Shown here one piece after another: positions 53,533-64,000 of a DNA stretch of 64,000 bases. The DNA is from RUG14300 sp964561145 (GTDB lineage: Bacteria > Bacillota > Clostridia > Christensenellales > CAG-1252). The notes under the pieces were generated by a model, which did no database searches, had not been told where the DNA came from, and saw only the letters and a list, made by a program, of their open reading frames with translations. The stretch lies in contig CAZLNZ010000006.1 of NCBI GenBank assembly GCA_964561145.1, forward strand, positions 1-64,000. The letters run 5' to 3'. Within the stretch, counting starts at the first letter, position 1; the number at the start of each line of letters is the position of its first letter. A program made the position numbers and the translations under genes.

Positions 53533-56500
53533 ATGAGAAAGTTTGCAAAAATCATTTTAATATTGACAATTACCATGATACTTGTTTTGGCAGTTGGCTG
53601 TAATAACGAGGGTAATAATCCCGAACCGATTAATCCCACCCCCGATATTCCTACTCCATCCGAAACGGTATACACACTTTCTCCTCTCCAAGACTCTGTG
53701 GAACTTATGGAGAAGGAAATCTTTTCTTATGATTTCACAAAGCTTTTTGAAATAAGAAGCGGTTCTCTTGTAAAGACCGTTTTACCTTCATATATAGACA
53801 TATCCAAGCTTCCCACAAAGGAAGGAGTGGGGACTGTTTCTTGTACCTATGAAGATCAAGTTGCAAGTGTCAAGGTTACGATTCTTCCCCCGGTATATGA
53901 TGTTGAACTGTTAGTTGACGAGGTTTCCCTTTTTGACGAAGAGGTAAAGGGATATGATTTTAACTCTCTTTTTAAGGTTACAAAAGACGGTGATTCAATA
54001 TCTGTTACCGAGAGTATGGTATCGACAAACCTATCCACGGTAAAGGGAGAGTATTTTTATACAGTGACAAAGGGAGGAAAGAGCAAGACCTTAAAGATAT
54101 TTGTAGATAGAAAGGCAACTTGTGTTATTTATAAAGCTTATCAAGAGCTTTCGATTCCTTTTGAAGTTGTAGATAATTATGACTATTTGTCTCTCTTTAA
54201 TTTATATGTTGACGGTGTAATAACTTCAAAGGAAAAGGGCATTCTGGATTCCTCGGAAAAGTCGGGAAAAACAATAGGCGATTCTTTTTATGTTACCTAT
54301 AAGTATACAATTTCCGAAGATGACTATACCGAATCTATAAAGATTAACGTTGTAGCCGAGCCCGATTATGAGGTTAACGCAAAGAGTGTTGTCGTATATC
54401 CTAATAGCGGTTATCTTGATTTGACAAGTCTATTTGAGATAACCAAGGCAGGAGAAATAATACCTGTCACAATCGATATGATATCGGGAGAGGTCGATTA
54501 TCAATCACTTGGCATAAATACAATTACCCTTTTGTTTAACGGAGTCGAATATAAAGCTACTGTCGAAGTTAAGCGTGGGGTATTGATAGAAACGCCGAAA
54601 AGTGTCGTTACGATAAGAAAAGGTACCGATAAGCAAACTTATGCTTTTGCCGATGACTTTCTTTTACAGATAAACGGAGTACGCTTTGAGGCAATAGATA
54701 AGTATGTCGATTGCGAGTCTGTAAACTTTGACGAGGTTGGAGAGTATATCGCAACCTTGACGGTAAAATATAACGAAAACACCTTTTCACTTACAAAGCC
54801 TGTTGCCTTTGAAGAGTATTCAAAGAGTATCACATATATCGTGGTCGAGAATGAATATGAGGCAAGCGTTAAAGAGGAAAGCGTGGTTTTGGTAGAGGGA
54901 ACCGAAAGCTATAATATTTATAGCAATCTTAGTGTTACTATAAACGGGAAGAAACAAGCTTTCGTCGAGAATCCGAATTCTGTTGACGTTATTTCCTGTT
55001 ATGTTAAATGTATCTCCGAGCCCGTCGATTTTACGAATCCTGCGGAGCAAGAAGTAATCATTGAAGTTTATGTAAACGGTGTAAATGCAGCACCTATAGA
55101 GCTTAAGTATAACATAAGGATACAATCGACAATAGATATAGAAACACAGGATATAGTGGCGTTTACAGGAGACAACGTATATCCTTATGATATGTTTAAA
55201 GTTTTTTCAAACGGAATTGCCGTAGACTATGATAAGTCCTGTGTAAGCGGAGTATATTCTCTGGATGTAGCGGGAGTATATACCCTCGAGATTGAATACG
55301 AGCGTATAAAGAAGAGTGCAACTTTAACTGTTTTAGATCGTGATGTTTTAGGAATATACGAAACAGCATTGAGAACTATAGCCGTTGAAGAGGAAATAGA
55401 CGATGAAGGATATGTATCTACAGATGCAGTCAGCTCTAAAAAGATAGGTAATATGGAATTCCTGTCCTTTGATTCCTTGAAAATTGCGGGAGTTAACGTT
55501 ACCGAGCTAAAAGCACTTGAAAACGGCAATTTATATCTTAAGTTATCGAATTGGGAATATGAGGCTACATTCTCTGACGGAATAGCCTTTATTAATCCGA
55601 TAAATAAAAACAACTTCAATTTCAGTGATAGCTATCGCCCCTTCTTGTATATCAATAAGTCGGTTTGGTCTATAGATCAAAGATTGATTATCAATGAAAA
55701 GAAATCTTATGTTTTAGAATATGATTATGCACCCTGTTATTCTATTGATGCCTTTAAGCTTACCAGAGTAGACGGAAGTGAAACCAAGTGGATTGCGATG
55801 AAGACAGACTTTTTGTCGCACATGAATAATGACTATATTTACTCTGCAACCTATGGCGAATGTGAACTTGCCGATGGTACATCGTTTATCGCAGGAAGCG
55901 AAAGCTATCTTGTTTATGAGGATAAGACCTATTTCTTTGAGCTTTCAAGGAAAACCGAAGGGCAGGTAACCGACTCGGAGAATGTAAACAAAAACAGTGA
56001 GATATTCGGAAAGACCTTTGAGGGAGTCGTTGATGGTAAATCCGCAACCCTTAGAGTGTCCTCGATCGGTCGCATTTCATATATTGTCGGTAGCTCCGTT
56101 TGGGTATCCGAGGTGGATATAGGGGCGATGAAAAACGGTGGTTTCAATTCTTCTGAAAGCACTCTGTTGATTTATGATTATAGTGGAAATGAGGGTAATT
56201 TTTATTCCTATAAATATTTGCTTGACTTGACGAATTCCACTTTTGTACCATTAAATAAAGATGTGGTTTTCGGAAAATTCGTTTTAGATAGTGTATACTA
56301 TTTCTTCGATGGTTATGGAACGGGTGTTGTGTGCTTCGATTCTAGTAGTTATACTACGTATTCCTTTGAATATACTGTTTTCGGAAGTCAAATTGACCTT
56401 TCTTATAAGACAGCAATTGCAAAGGAGGTCGAGGACGGGATATCTTCATTCTTCCTTGACGATTTCGGGAATGTAATAACGGAAAAAAACGATAATAATT

Positions 56501-57300
56501 CGGGACAAGTGTTTGAAAATGCATTTATTACAGATGGAGCCATTGTAATTATTGGTGATAACATGGTAGGTGCAGGTAGTTCCGCAACTGCCAAAAATGA
56601 ACTTCTTAACTCGATTAAGATAGTAACAAAAGATGGCGAATTGACCATTGAACAAAAGAAAAGTGTTGTTAAAACTAATACCATAAAGTTTAGCGAGGAA
56701 GGCTTTTATCAATATTCCATAACTTTGCCTGTCGGTGATAAAGAAGTGACTTCATATTACGCAGTGAGGATAATACCTAAGTACGAGGGCATCGAAGATA
56801 TTATCGGACGTTATTCTCCAACCTCCACAGCGGGTGCATACCTTATTATCGATGAGTACGGAAGGGTAAAGCTAACAGCCGATGGTGTGGAATATATCGG
56901 ATTTGTTACAAGAACACAAAACGGTTTTATTTCCGTTGCTACAAATAACGGTAAGAAGGCGATCATACAAGGTACGTTGATATCCGATGGCTTATTCAGA
57001 ATAAGTGTTCAAGGAGATGCAAGACTTACGGATTTCTTTACAAGAGGAACAATAAAAGCAATAGGTTGCGAAGAGCTGTTGTTAAGAGAGTATATCAACG
57101 GTGATTTGAAGACTTATGCTATCTTTAATATGGGAAGCTTTGGTGAGCTTTGTGAAGTGGTTGTCTTGAACGACATGGAGATTAGCGAGAAGGGTGCAAT
57201 ACTCAAAATACTCTTTAGCGGAAAATCGGTATTTGTAAAGGTCAACGCTTGGGGCGATCTTGAAGAAGGACTTACTGTTTTGTGGGACTATATAGAGTAG
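53533..57300 (+). CDS. Large lipoprotein with repeated beta-sandwich domains
   Basis: The protein has 1255 residues from ATG 53533, which has AAGGA seven bases upstream; the in-frame start at 53503 lies inside the stem-loop. The lipobox AVGC (Cys at about 23) is followed by a Pro-rich NPTPDIPTPSE spacer. About six repeats of ~80-90 residues follow, each with YDFxxLF, a V-rich strand and a VKxTIL-type ending (about 45-600); this is an Ig-like or HYR-like pattern. A C-terminal part with FGKTFEGVVDGKSATLRVS and RYSPTSTAGAYLIIDEYG suggests lipocalin-like beta repeats, also seen in the next gene. Function unknown. Confidence 0.75.
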   Translation: MRKFAKIILILTITMILVLAVGCNNEGNNPEPINPTPDIPTPSETVYTLSPLQDSVELMEKEIFSYDFTKLFEIRSGSLVKTVLPSYIDISKLPTKEGVGTVSCTYEDQVASVKVTILPPVYDVELLVDEVSLFDEEVKGYDFNSLFKVTKDGDSISVTESMVSTNLSTVKGEYFYTVTKGGKSKTLKIFVDRKATCVIYKAYQELSIPFEVVDNYDYLSLFNLYVDGVITSKEKGILDSSEKSGKTIGDSFYVTYKYTISEDDYTESIKINVVAEPDYEVNAKSVVVYPNSGYLDLTSLFEITKAGEIIPVTIDMISGEVDYQSLGINTITLLFNGVEYKATVEVKRGVLIETPKSVVTIRKGTDKQTYAFADDFLLQINGVRFEAIDKYVDCESVNFDEVGEYIATLTVKYNENTFSLTKPVAFEEYSKSITYIVVENEYEASVKEESVVLVEGTESYNIYSNLSVTINGKKQAFVENPNSVDVISCYVKCISEPVDFTNPAEQEVIIEVYVNGVNAAPIELKYNIRIQSTIDIETQDIVAFTGDNVYPYDMFKVFSNGIAVDYDKSCVSGVYSLDVAGVYTLEIEYERIKKSATLTVLDRDVLGIYETALRTIAVEEEIDDEGYVSTDAVSSKKIGNMEFLSFDSLKIAGVNVTELKALENGNLYLKLSNWEYEATFSDGIAFINPINKNNFNFSDSYRPFLYINKSVWSIDQRLIINEKKSYVLEYDYAPCYSIDAFKLTRVDGSETKWIAMKTDFLSHMNNDYIYSATYGECELADGTSFIAGSESYLVYEDKTYFFELSRKTEGQVTDSENVNKNSEIFGKTFEGVVDGKSATLRVSSIGRISYIVGSSVWVSEVDIGAMKNGGFNSSESTLLIYDYSGNEGNFYSYKYLLDLTNSTFVPLNKDVVFGKFVLDSVYYFFDGYGTGVVCFDSSSYTTYSFEYTVFGSQIDLSYKTAIAKEVEDGISSFFLDDFGNVITEKNDNNSGQVFENAFITDGAIVIIGDNMVGAGSSATAKNELLNSIKIVTKDGELTIEQKKSVVKTNTIKFSEEGFYQYSITLPVGDKEVTSYYAVRIIPKYEGIEDIIGRYSPTSTAGAYLIIDEYGRVKLTADGVEYIGFVTRTQNGFISVATNNGKKAIIQGTLISDGLFRISVQGDARLTDFFTRGTIKAIGCEELLLREYINGDLKTYAIFNMGSFGELCEVVVLNDMEISEKGAILKILFSGKSVFVKVNAWGDLEEGLTVLWDYIE

Positions 57301-57444
57301 TTTAGGTCAATGTACCTATTCATTGTAATAAAAAAAGATGAATTATATTGGATAATATAATCAACTGATAACGGTTTTAAGTAAGGCTTGAGCCGTATTT
57401 GAGTTTAATATGCTCAATAAAAAATAATAAAAGGAGATGTAACT

Positions 57445-60400
57445 ATGAGAAAGAAAGTGACACTGATATTGGTATCTCTCATATTGGTATTATGCTCATT
57501 GTCATTGTTAGTTGCTTGTAACCATACTCATACATTTGGTGATTGGACAATAACAGTGACTCCGGAAGCAAATAAACAGGGAGTTGCCGAGAGGGTATGT
57601 ACTGACTGTGGCGAAAAAGAAAGTGTTAGTATTCCTAGTCTCACTGATGACAAAGTATGGACCGTGAACATCGTGGATGCTACAGAGTCTGCCGATGGAA
57701 AAGAGATCTATACTTCGGAATATGGTACAGTGGAGATAAAAATTCCTGCAACCGGACATATCTGGAGAGAATTGGTTTCAGACGAATATCTTGCAAGTGC
57801 TGCAACCTGTACGGAGTCTGCTACATATTACAAAAGCTGTGCTTGCGGTGAAAAGAGCAGTGAGGTATTCTCTCACGGAGATCCGTTAGATCACGACTTT
57901 AGCGAACTTCATGCAAAGGTTGATGCTAACTGTATTGCTGACGGACATGTTGAGTATAAGACCTGCTCAAGATGTGAAAAGAATTTTTCTGCAGATGGAA
58001 AGGAATTGGATAGTATAGTTATTGCAACGGATTCTTCCGCACATAGCTTTGGCACTTGGGTTGACGAAGTGTCTGCAACCTGTTCGGCAGAAGGTGTTAA
58101 GGCACATAAGGATTGTACATTGTGCGGAAAGTATTTCGATAACGACGGAATAGAAATAGTAGACCTAGTTATTGCAAAAAATGCCTCTGCACACAGTTTC
58201 GGTGCTTGGGTTGATGAGGTTTCCTCTAGCTGTAGCAAAGAGGGTGTTAAAGGGCATAAGGACTGTTCTCTTTGCGGAAAACATTTTGATGCAGATAACG
58301 TTGAAATTGCCGATTTATCAATTGCAAAGCTTAACCATACATTTGCTGAAATCGTGAGTGATGATACCCTATCAAGCGGTGCAAATTGTCAAAGCCCTGC
58401 AGTTTATTATAAATCCTGTTCCGTATGTCACGTTAAGAGTGAAGAAACCTTCACTTGTGGCGAAATTGGCACGCACACTGATGAGAACGGAGTATGTACA
58501 ATTTGTAATAAGATCAAGGTTGCTATTGACAAAAACGACGGAAGTGATGCAACCATTTTCCATGTTGAGGCTAACTCTTTATTGGATGAAGCATTACTTT
58601 CTGCTCCTACTCTAGAAAATAATAGATTTTTGGGTTGGTTAGTAGAGGGCAATGCATTTGCTGCTAACACTCCTATTACCTCTTCTATAACGATAAAGGC
58701 AGGTTGGGCAGATTATTCAGGCTTCGCTAACAAAAATTATCGTTATGCTTATACAACCAATGGCGGTGTAGCACTCAATTATTCTACCGTTGATTATAAC
58801 ATCGCAACCAATGATGAGGGTATAGCAATTGTTGTTGGCGGAAATACATCTGCACCCGTTTATCCCGGTAGTACACTTTCTTTTGCTTGGTTGGATAAGG
58901 CAAAAGGCTTAGCGTACATTGTAGAAAGCTATAGCTATACTTCTGACAGTAGTTCTGACGATGACGACGAAGGTTGGGGTTCATCATCTTCTTCGACAAC
59001 TTCGGGTGTAAGATACTATTTAGCTCTTGTTGATAGCGAAAGCGGAATTATCTTAAGAGCACAGTATTCCTTAACAGAAATGCCTGACGCAACTGCTAGC
59101 TTCAAGGTTGGAGCAAGTGCCTTTATGCTAGTACCTACAGAGGCAAATGTTGAGGCAGTAAGCTCCGATGATTATAAAGGCAGTAAGCTTGATTCCCAAG
59201 CAGGATGGATATTTGTAATTTCCTATAAGGGTACAACCATTTATATATCGGATAATAATGTTTACTTTGGTGTTAGCGTTTGTGACTTAAGCGGCAACGC
59301 TCTCAGTGCAGATTCTGTAAATAATTCTGATTCAGTCATTATTTCAAAGGGTGACGAGGTTATCGCACGTTTTGGAAAGGTTGAAAAGAAGTTCGCTTCT
59401 CTTGACCAATACGCAGGATATTATACACAAGGAGATAATACTCTTGTTGTTTCAGGTTTAGGAACCTTTGTATTAGGCGACAAGATAGGTAACTACACCG
59501 TGGCACTCGGTGATTACACCTTAGATGCTTATGTCGTTGTAGATGGGGTAAATGTAGAATATGCACAAATCACACTCAACGGAGCAAGCTATACTATTGT
59601 ATATCCTACTGCACGTATTATCTTTGTATCAAACGAGGATGGTACAACGGCACCTGATGCGGGCGACTATAATATCAATATCGTTCCCAGCCTTCCTGTA
59701 ATGGATAATACAATGACAAAGACATTTAAGGGTTGGGCATTAGCAGACGGAACCATTGTTTCTTCTTCATATGTTGTTACAGAGGATATCACGGTTACTG
59801 CTGTTTGGGCAGATAAGGTTGTTGTAAACATTATCAATAGTTATGGTAACGTATCCGTTATTTACCTCGGAGAGGGGGATGCAATCGGTGATTATCTTGA
59901 AGCTTGTATCGGTGAAAGCGATGAATATTATTTCATTGGCTGGTATATCGATATGAATGCTAACGGTATGATTGACGAAGGCGACATTATTGTTGATGAT
60001 GAAGCAATTATTAGTGCCGAAGATACCGGACTTACGGTTATTGCAAAGTGGGAACGCATTCCTGCGTATGTAGGTAGTTATACAGGAAGTTTCTTAAGGA
60101 ATGCAGGATATTGCTACGGCTCCTCTAAGAGTTTAACCATTTCTGTTAATGGTGAGATTAGCGGCACTTACAGCGGAAACGTTGTTTCCTATGCTGACGG
60201 AAAACTACTATGGATTGATAGTAGCTCTAAACAACATACCTTCCTCTTTGACGAAGGCGGGGAAATAATCGTTTACCTTATAAGCGAAAGCGGATACGAC
60301 TATGCTGTATTTGGCAAGGATCTGGCTAAAGACGGAAAGGTTACCCTACAAAAGGGCGTAAATGCTCCTTTGCAGGGAAATGAAAGTACTGTAAAAAACT

Positions 60401-63400
60401 GTGCTCAATTTATAACAATGACTACAGCCTATGGCGAGAATACTACCATATTCTATTATGGCGATATACTTTTAGTAAATGCTGTATTTAAGAATGCAAA
60501 GGGAGAAGAGTTAAGTGTTTCCGATGTTCCTGATTCCGATAGCGTTGTGGTTTACAACGGTAGTGGAGATAAGGTGTTTGCGTTAGTTGCACCCAAGACA
60601 GTTGCTTCGTTAGCAAAAACAGATACTTACGGTGCAAAAGCACCTATGATTCCCGATGAGTTTTTCGGAATATATTCTCTTGACGGAGAATCTGCCCTTG
60701 TTATCAAGGGTAACGGCGTCTTTGTATGGGGAGATAAGAGTGGTAACTATACTGCAATCGACGATTCTTCTGTTGAAGCATACGTTGTCGTAGACGATGT
60801 TAACACAGAGTATTACATTTTCACATTATCGGATGGCGGATTTACCTATAATAAAGTTTCGGTAAATGTAAGTTTCTCTTCAAGCGTAGTTCCCGATGAC
60901 GGGGTTCCTTCCGATATTCAAGCAAATAAAAATGTTAATACCGTATTACCTGTTCTTACAGCTGATAACCATGTATTCCGTGGTTGGAAACTAGAAGGCG
61001 ATGATACTATTTATACAGAGTATACCTTTACCGAAGACGTATCTCTTATCGCTTACTGGGATGTTGAGGTTACTTTAACAGTAGTATACGGCAATGGTTT
61101 AGATACAGTTGTTCTTTACTATGGTGCAGGGGATACAACAGCACCTGTTGAGCCGGAGCTTGAGAACGGAAAAGTGTTTGATTACTGGTACTTGTCAAAT
61201 GACGATGGTGCAACCGTAAGCGAGGAATACACTCCTTCTGTTATCACAGAAAATACGGTTATTTATGTAGCTTGGACAAATCCTCCCATTTACATGGGTT
61301 CATATTATGGTGCAAGATTCTATGGATATTCAACATCTCCGAACACACTTTCCGGCAGTGCTTTGACCTTTGACAGAAAGGGGATCGCGACACCTGACGG
61401 AACTGTATTTGCCTCTTATTCAAGCTATAAAAATGCTACTGTAAAATTGAATGTATTGGATTCTGATAGTGGCAAGATTTCTTTAGTATATTCCTATGAA
61501 AGCTCTTCTGAATTGACGACCAAGACGCATTACGGATATATTGATTTTGAATCGGGTATTATTGTAATCAATACTTCCTCGGATAGCGAAAGCTATACAA
61601 GCGTTTGGTTCTTAATTCCTTCCGAGTCACGGTTTACGAACTCTAACTTTAAGACATTAGCGGCTTGGAATAGCAATAAGACTAAGCCTATCTTATATGT
61701 AAACGGTGATGAGGAATACGGTATATTCTACAACAATGATGTAGTGTATATGAACGTATCTTTCTATAACCAAAGCAATGAAAAGTTTGACTTCTCAACA
61801 ACCGGTTTGACAAGACTTACCGTTAAAGATGCAGATGGTGATATTATTGCAGAATATGGTTATGACGGAAGTAAATTTGTCGATCTTGACGGCTATCATG
61901 GAACATATACAGGTACTATTGACGGTGCTAATCACAGCATAGAGTTTAACGGTGTTGGCAGTTTTACCTGTGACGATTGTTCATTGCACGGAACATATGC
62001 TAAAGCCGGTGATACCTTTGATGTATATACCTTAGATGACAATTCTAACAAGGTTAACTACTATGTATTTACGTTGGACGGAAGTTCATTCACCGCTGAA
62101 AAGCCTATGGTTAACGTTAGCTTCGAAACAGATTATGATAATGCTGTTGGCGGAAGCTTCAATAAGAACATTAAAATTGAATTACCTAGTGGTTTAGTCG
62201 ATGATACCCATTATTTCATGGGATGGTTTGTTCAAGGTGACGAGTCTGAAACTTTTGTTTCCGAGTATACGCCTATAAGCGATATAACATTTGTTGCAAA
62301 GTGGCTTGATAAAGTATCCTTAACCATTGTATACGGAAATGAGATTTCCAGTGAAACTCATGTATTCTATGCAGGTGCACATGTATCATTAGATGACTAC
62401 AAGATAATGTATGCAAACGGAAAACTTTTCCAAGGATGGTTTGCCGATGAAGCTTTAGAAACCTCGGTAGATATGACCACTATTGATAGTGACACAACTA
62501 TTTATGCTAAGTACGTTGAGCATGAGCCTTACACAATTACCGATTCATCCACATATCCTTGGGATAGAACCGGCGATGTATGGACAAGCGGAAATTACAA
62601 CAAATCAAGCAGTGAATCCACGATTACAATTGAGGTTTACACCGAAATGGTGATTTCCTTCCAATACGCTTGTGAGTCCGAAAAAGCAACACAATGGGAC
62701 TACTTCAGCATTTCTATCAACGGCTCTACCAAAGCTACAGCTGGTGGTAGCGATAACGGTATTGATTACTTCTTCTCCTATAGTGAAACCTTAAATGCAG
62801 GTGATGTAATCGTATTGAAGTATCAAAAGGACTCCTCTACCAATACGGGTGCCGATATGGCTATTATTAAAAACTTCCTAATTTATGAAGCAAATCATAC
62901 TCATAATTATGAAGCTGTAGTTGCAGACGGATTTATTGCAACCGCTGCAACTTGTAGCGCATACGCAACCTACTATAAGTCTTGTTCGATTTGTCACAAG
63001 GCAGGAACAGACACATTTAGCGGTACCGAATACGGTCCTCACAGTTATGTAGATCACGTTTGTACCGTTTGTAATGGAGATCAACCCTACTATGTAGTAA
63101 CCGTAATGACAAATAACGGAGATGCTCAGTCTTATAACGCTTACGAGGGAATTATCAATATTGACGACTTGAACGCTTTTATTACAGACAAGGATGGTTA
63201 TTACTTCGACGGTTGGTATCTTGACTCAGCATTCACATCTGTACTCGGAGATACAGTTGACAGCAATACAACGGTATATGCAAAGTGGTCTGTAAATTTA
63301 TCCTTATCAGGGCTTGTATTTACCGGTAAGTATTACAATTCTTACGATGAAGCAGATCATAATTTAACCTTAACTTTCGGTGATGATGACACAGCTGTTC

Positions 63401-64000
63401 TTTGGGAAGGTGGCTCGTCTTGGTATTTTAATACCACTTGTGTTGTAAATGGTACCGATATGGTATTTACAATTACAAGTGCAATTTCTGGTAGATCCGA
63501 TATAGGAAAAACATTCCTTGGAAGTATATCCGGAAATACAATAACCTTTGCTAAGGGAACATTCTTTAGCTCTAATGTATATACATTCTACAATGGTGCG
63601 ACAGTATCTTGTGAAAACTTTGTTGCTCCTCACAGCTGTGTATTCAGCGAAGAAGTTGTAGCTGATAAATATCTTGCTAACTCTGCAACCTGTATTTCAA
63701 AGGCAACATATTACAAATCTTGCCCCGATTGCGGTGCCATGGGAAGTGAAACCTTTGAGGTTGGCGAGTATGGCAGTCATAATTATGTAGAAGGATTCTG
63801 TTCCGTTTGTAACGAACCCAAGCCAAAAGATATTTATCAAATAACATTTGTTTTAGGAAACGGTGAAGATGACATAATTGTAAATGCTATAGAAGCAGAG
63901 GCAATAGGCGACCTATTGCCCGCTTCTCCTACAAGAGGTGGCCATTCCTTTATCGGTTGGTTTATCGGTGACGTAGAGGTTACAGCCGATTATATAGTAA
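57445..64000 (+). CDS. Giant lipoprotein with CxxC knuckles and InlB-type repeats, C-terminus outside window
   Basis: At least 2185 codons are open to the right edge. The start follows AAAAGGAGA. The lipobox LVAC (Cys at about 27) is followed by an HTHTF motif. The first ~360 residues and two later sections (about 62.9 and 63.7 kb) hold roughly ten CxxC pairs in a repeated ATC..SATYYKSC..CG pattern, like small zinc-binding knuckles. Between them, units with FxGWY...YAKW (InlB B/Listeria-Bacteroides repeats, about nine) alternate with F.G.Y...L.I.G.G lipocalin-like beta modules. It is probably a surface binding protein; the missing C-terminus may hold more repeats. Confidence 0.8.
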   Translation, partial: MRKKVTLILVSLILVLCSLSLLVACNHTHTFGDWTITVTPEANKQGVAERVCTDCGEKESVSIPSLTDDKVWTVNIVDATESADGKEIYTSEYGTVEIKIPATGHIWRELVSDEYLASAATCTESATYYKSCACGEKSSEVFSHGDPLDHDFSELHAKVDANCIADGHVEYKTCSRCEKNFSADGKELDSIVIATDSSAHSFGTWVDEVSATCSAEGVKAHKDCTLCGKYFDNDGIEIVDLVIAKNASAHSFGAWVDEVSSSCSKEGVKGHKDCSLCGKHFDADNVEIADLSIAKLNHTFAEIVSDDTLSSGANCQSPAVYYKSCSVCHVKSEETFTCGEIGTHTDENGVCTICNKIKVAIDKNDGSDATIFHVEANSLLDEALLSAPTLENNRFLGWLVEGNAFAANTPITSSITIKAGWADYSGFANKNYRYAYTTNGGVALNYSTVDYNIATNDEGIAIVVGGNTSAPVYPGSTLSFAWLDKAKGLAYIVESYSYTSDSSSDDDDEGWGSSSSSTTSGVRYYLALVDSESGIILRAQYSLTEMPDATASFKVGASAFMLVPTEANVEAVSSDDYKGSKLDSQAGWIFVISYKGTTIYISDNNVYFGVSVCDLSGNALSADSVNNSDSVIISKGDEVIARFGKVEKKFASLDQYAGYYTQGDNTLVVSGLGTFVLGDKIGNYTVALGDYTLDAYVVVDGVNVEYAQITLNGASYTIVYPTARIIFVSNEDGTTAPDAGDYNINIVPSLPVMDNTMTKTFKGWALADGTIVSSSYVVTEDITVTAVWADKVVVNIINSYGNVSVIYLGEGDAIGDYLEACIGESDEYYFIGWYIDMNANGMIDEGDIIVDDEAIISAEDTGLTVIAKWERIPAYVGSYTGSFLRNAGYCYGSSKSLTISVNGEISGTYSGNVVSYADGKLLWIDSSSKQHTFLFDEGGEIIVYLISESGYDYAVFGKDLAKDGKVTLQKGVNAPLQGNESTVKNCAQFITMTTAYGENTTIFYYGDILLVNAVFKNAKGEELSVSDVPDSDSVVVYNGSGDKVFALVAPKTVASLAKTDTYGAKAPMIPDEFFGIYSLDGESALVIKGNGVFVWGDKSGNYTAIDDSSVEAYVVVDDVNTEYYIFTLSDGGFTYNKVSVNVSFSSSVVPDDGVPSDIQANKNVNTVLPVLTADNHVFRGWKLEGDDTIYTEYTFTEDVSLIAYWDVEVTLTVVYGNGLDTVVLYYGAGDTTAPVEPELENGKVFDYWYLSNDDGATVSEEYTPSVITENTVIYVAWTNPPIYMGSYYGARFYGYSTSPNTLSGSALTFDRKGIATPDGTVFASYSSYKNATVKLNVLDSDSGKISLVYSYESSSELTTKTHYGYIDFESGIIVINTSSDSESYTSVWFLIPSESRFTNSNFKTLAAWNSNKTKPILYVNGDEEYGIFYNNDVVYMNVSFYNQSNEKFDFSTTGLTRLTVKDADGDIIAEYGYDGSKFVDLDGYHGTYTGTIDGANHSIEFNGVGSFTCDDCSLHGTYAKAGDTFDVYTLDDNSNKVNYYVFTLDGSSFTAEKPMVNVSFETDYDNAVGGSFNKNIKIELPSGLVDDTHYFMGWFVQGDESETFVSEYTPISDITFVAKWLDKVSLTIVYGNEISSETHVFYAGAHVSLDDYKIMYANGKLFQGWFADEALETSVDMTTIDSDTTIYAKYVEHEPYTITDSSTYPWDRTGDVWTSGNYNKSSSESTITIEVYTEMVISFQYACESEKATQWDYFSISINGSTKATAGGSDNGIDYFFSYSETLNAGDVIVLKYQKDSSTNTGADMAIIKNFLIYEANHTHNYEAVVADGFIATAATCSAYATYYKSCSICHKAGTDTFSGTEYGPHSYVDHVCTVCNGDQPYYVVTVMTNNGDAQSYNAYEGIINIDDLNAFITDKDGYYFDGWYLDSAFTSVLGDTVDSNTTVYAKWSVNLSLSGLVFTGKYYNSYDEADHNLTLTFGDDDTAVLWEGGSSWYFNTTCVVNGTDMVFTITSAISGRSDIGKTFLGSISGNTITFAKGTFFSSNVYTFYNGATVSCENFVAPHSCVFSEEVVADKYLANSATCISKATYYKSCPDCGAMGSETFEVGEYGSHNYVEGFCSVCNEPKPKDIYQITFVLGNGEDDIIVNAIEAEAIGDLLPASPTRGGHSFIGWFIGDVEVTADYIV

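Noticed and set aside
1..64000. Structural RNA genes (tRNA, rRNA) or known riboswitches
   Set aside because: I saw no tRNA arms, rRNA segments or recognisable riboswitch cores; a covariance-model scan would be needed to exclude small RNAs.

Overview
The window looks like a chromosomal segment of an uncultured, low-GC, Gram-positive gut bacterium of the Bacillota (Clostridia-like). This is inferred from strong GGAGG-type ribosome binding sites, TTGACA/TATAAT promoters, nine lipobox lipoproteins, a KsgA/TatD housekeeping operon, a NfeD-flotillin pair, a collagen-like BclA-type protein, and very large MBG, InlB/Listeria-Bacteroides-repeat and BspA-LRR surface proteins. No tRNA, rRNA or CRISPR array was seen.

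Region 1 (1-13.3 kb) is an accessory island. An MBG-domain surface protein gene runs in from the left edge (to 3316). A promoterless, 5'-truncated, inverted second copy of its C-terminal two thirds lies at 10525-12848. The two share a verified, perfectly identical 506-bp inverted block (885-1390 / 12327-12832), shorter mosaic blocks, and a 40-bp block just past their stops. This is the layout of an expressed gene with an inverted silent cassette. Between the copies lie two AAA ATPases with PD-(D/E)XK-type C-termini, an AlbA_2/winged-helix regulator, a group II intron remnant, and four copies of a ~205-bp non-coding repeat element. Two inward-facing promoter-like inverted repeats (about 4031 and 10393) bound the ATPase/regulator segment.

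Region 2 (13.3-28.9 kb) is mostly core metabolism and housekeeping. It holds rtcB, divergent from a WYL-domain regulator followed by a TSCPD protein; an operon of an old-yellow-enzyme-type enoate reductase with both aconitase X subunits; an O-antigen-ligase-like membrane protein; a small XRE regulator; a PHP-phospholipase C-like-TatD-RsmA operon whose first gene may be leaderless; a collagen-like protein; and nfeD-floT. After the flotillin terminator comes an unusual array of small hairpins joined by a constant AT-rich linker (28985-29147). The linker switches to its reverse complement half way.

Region 3 (29.4-64 kb) is devoted to the cell surface and peptide use. It holds a trypsin-like HtrA-type lipoprotein, an InlB-repeat lipoprotein, a complete oligopeptide ABC transporter (OppABCDF-like), a tiny membrane protein, a 2487-residue subtilisin/PA/Ig-like/LRR lipoprotein protease, and five further lipoproteins. 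Tight spacing suggests that 32.5-50.5 kb is one long operon joining extracellular proteolysis to peptide import. The last gene, a giant lipoprotein with repeated CxxC knuckles and InlB-type repeats, runs off the right edge.
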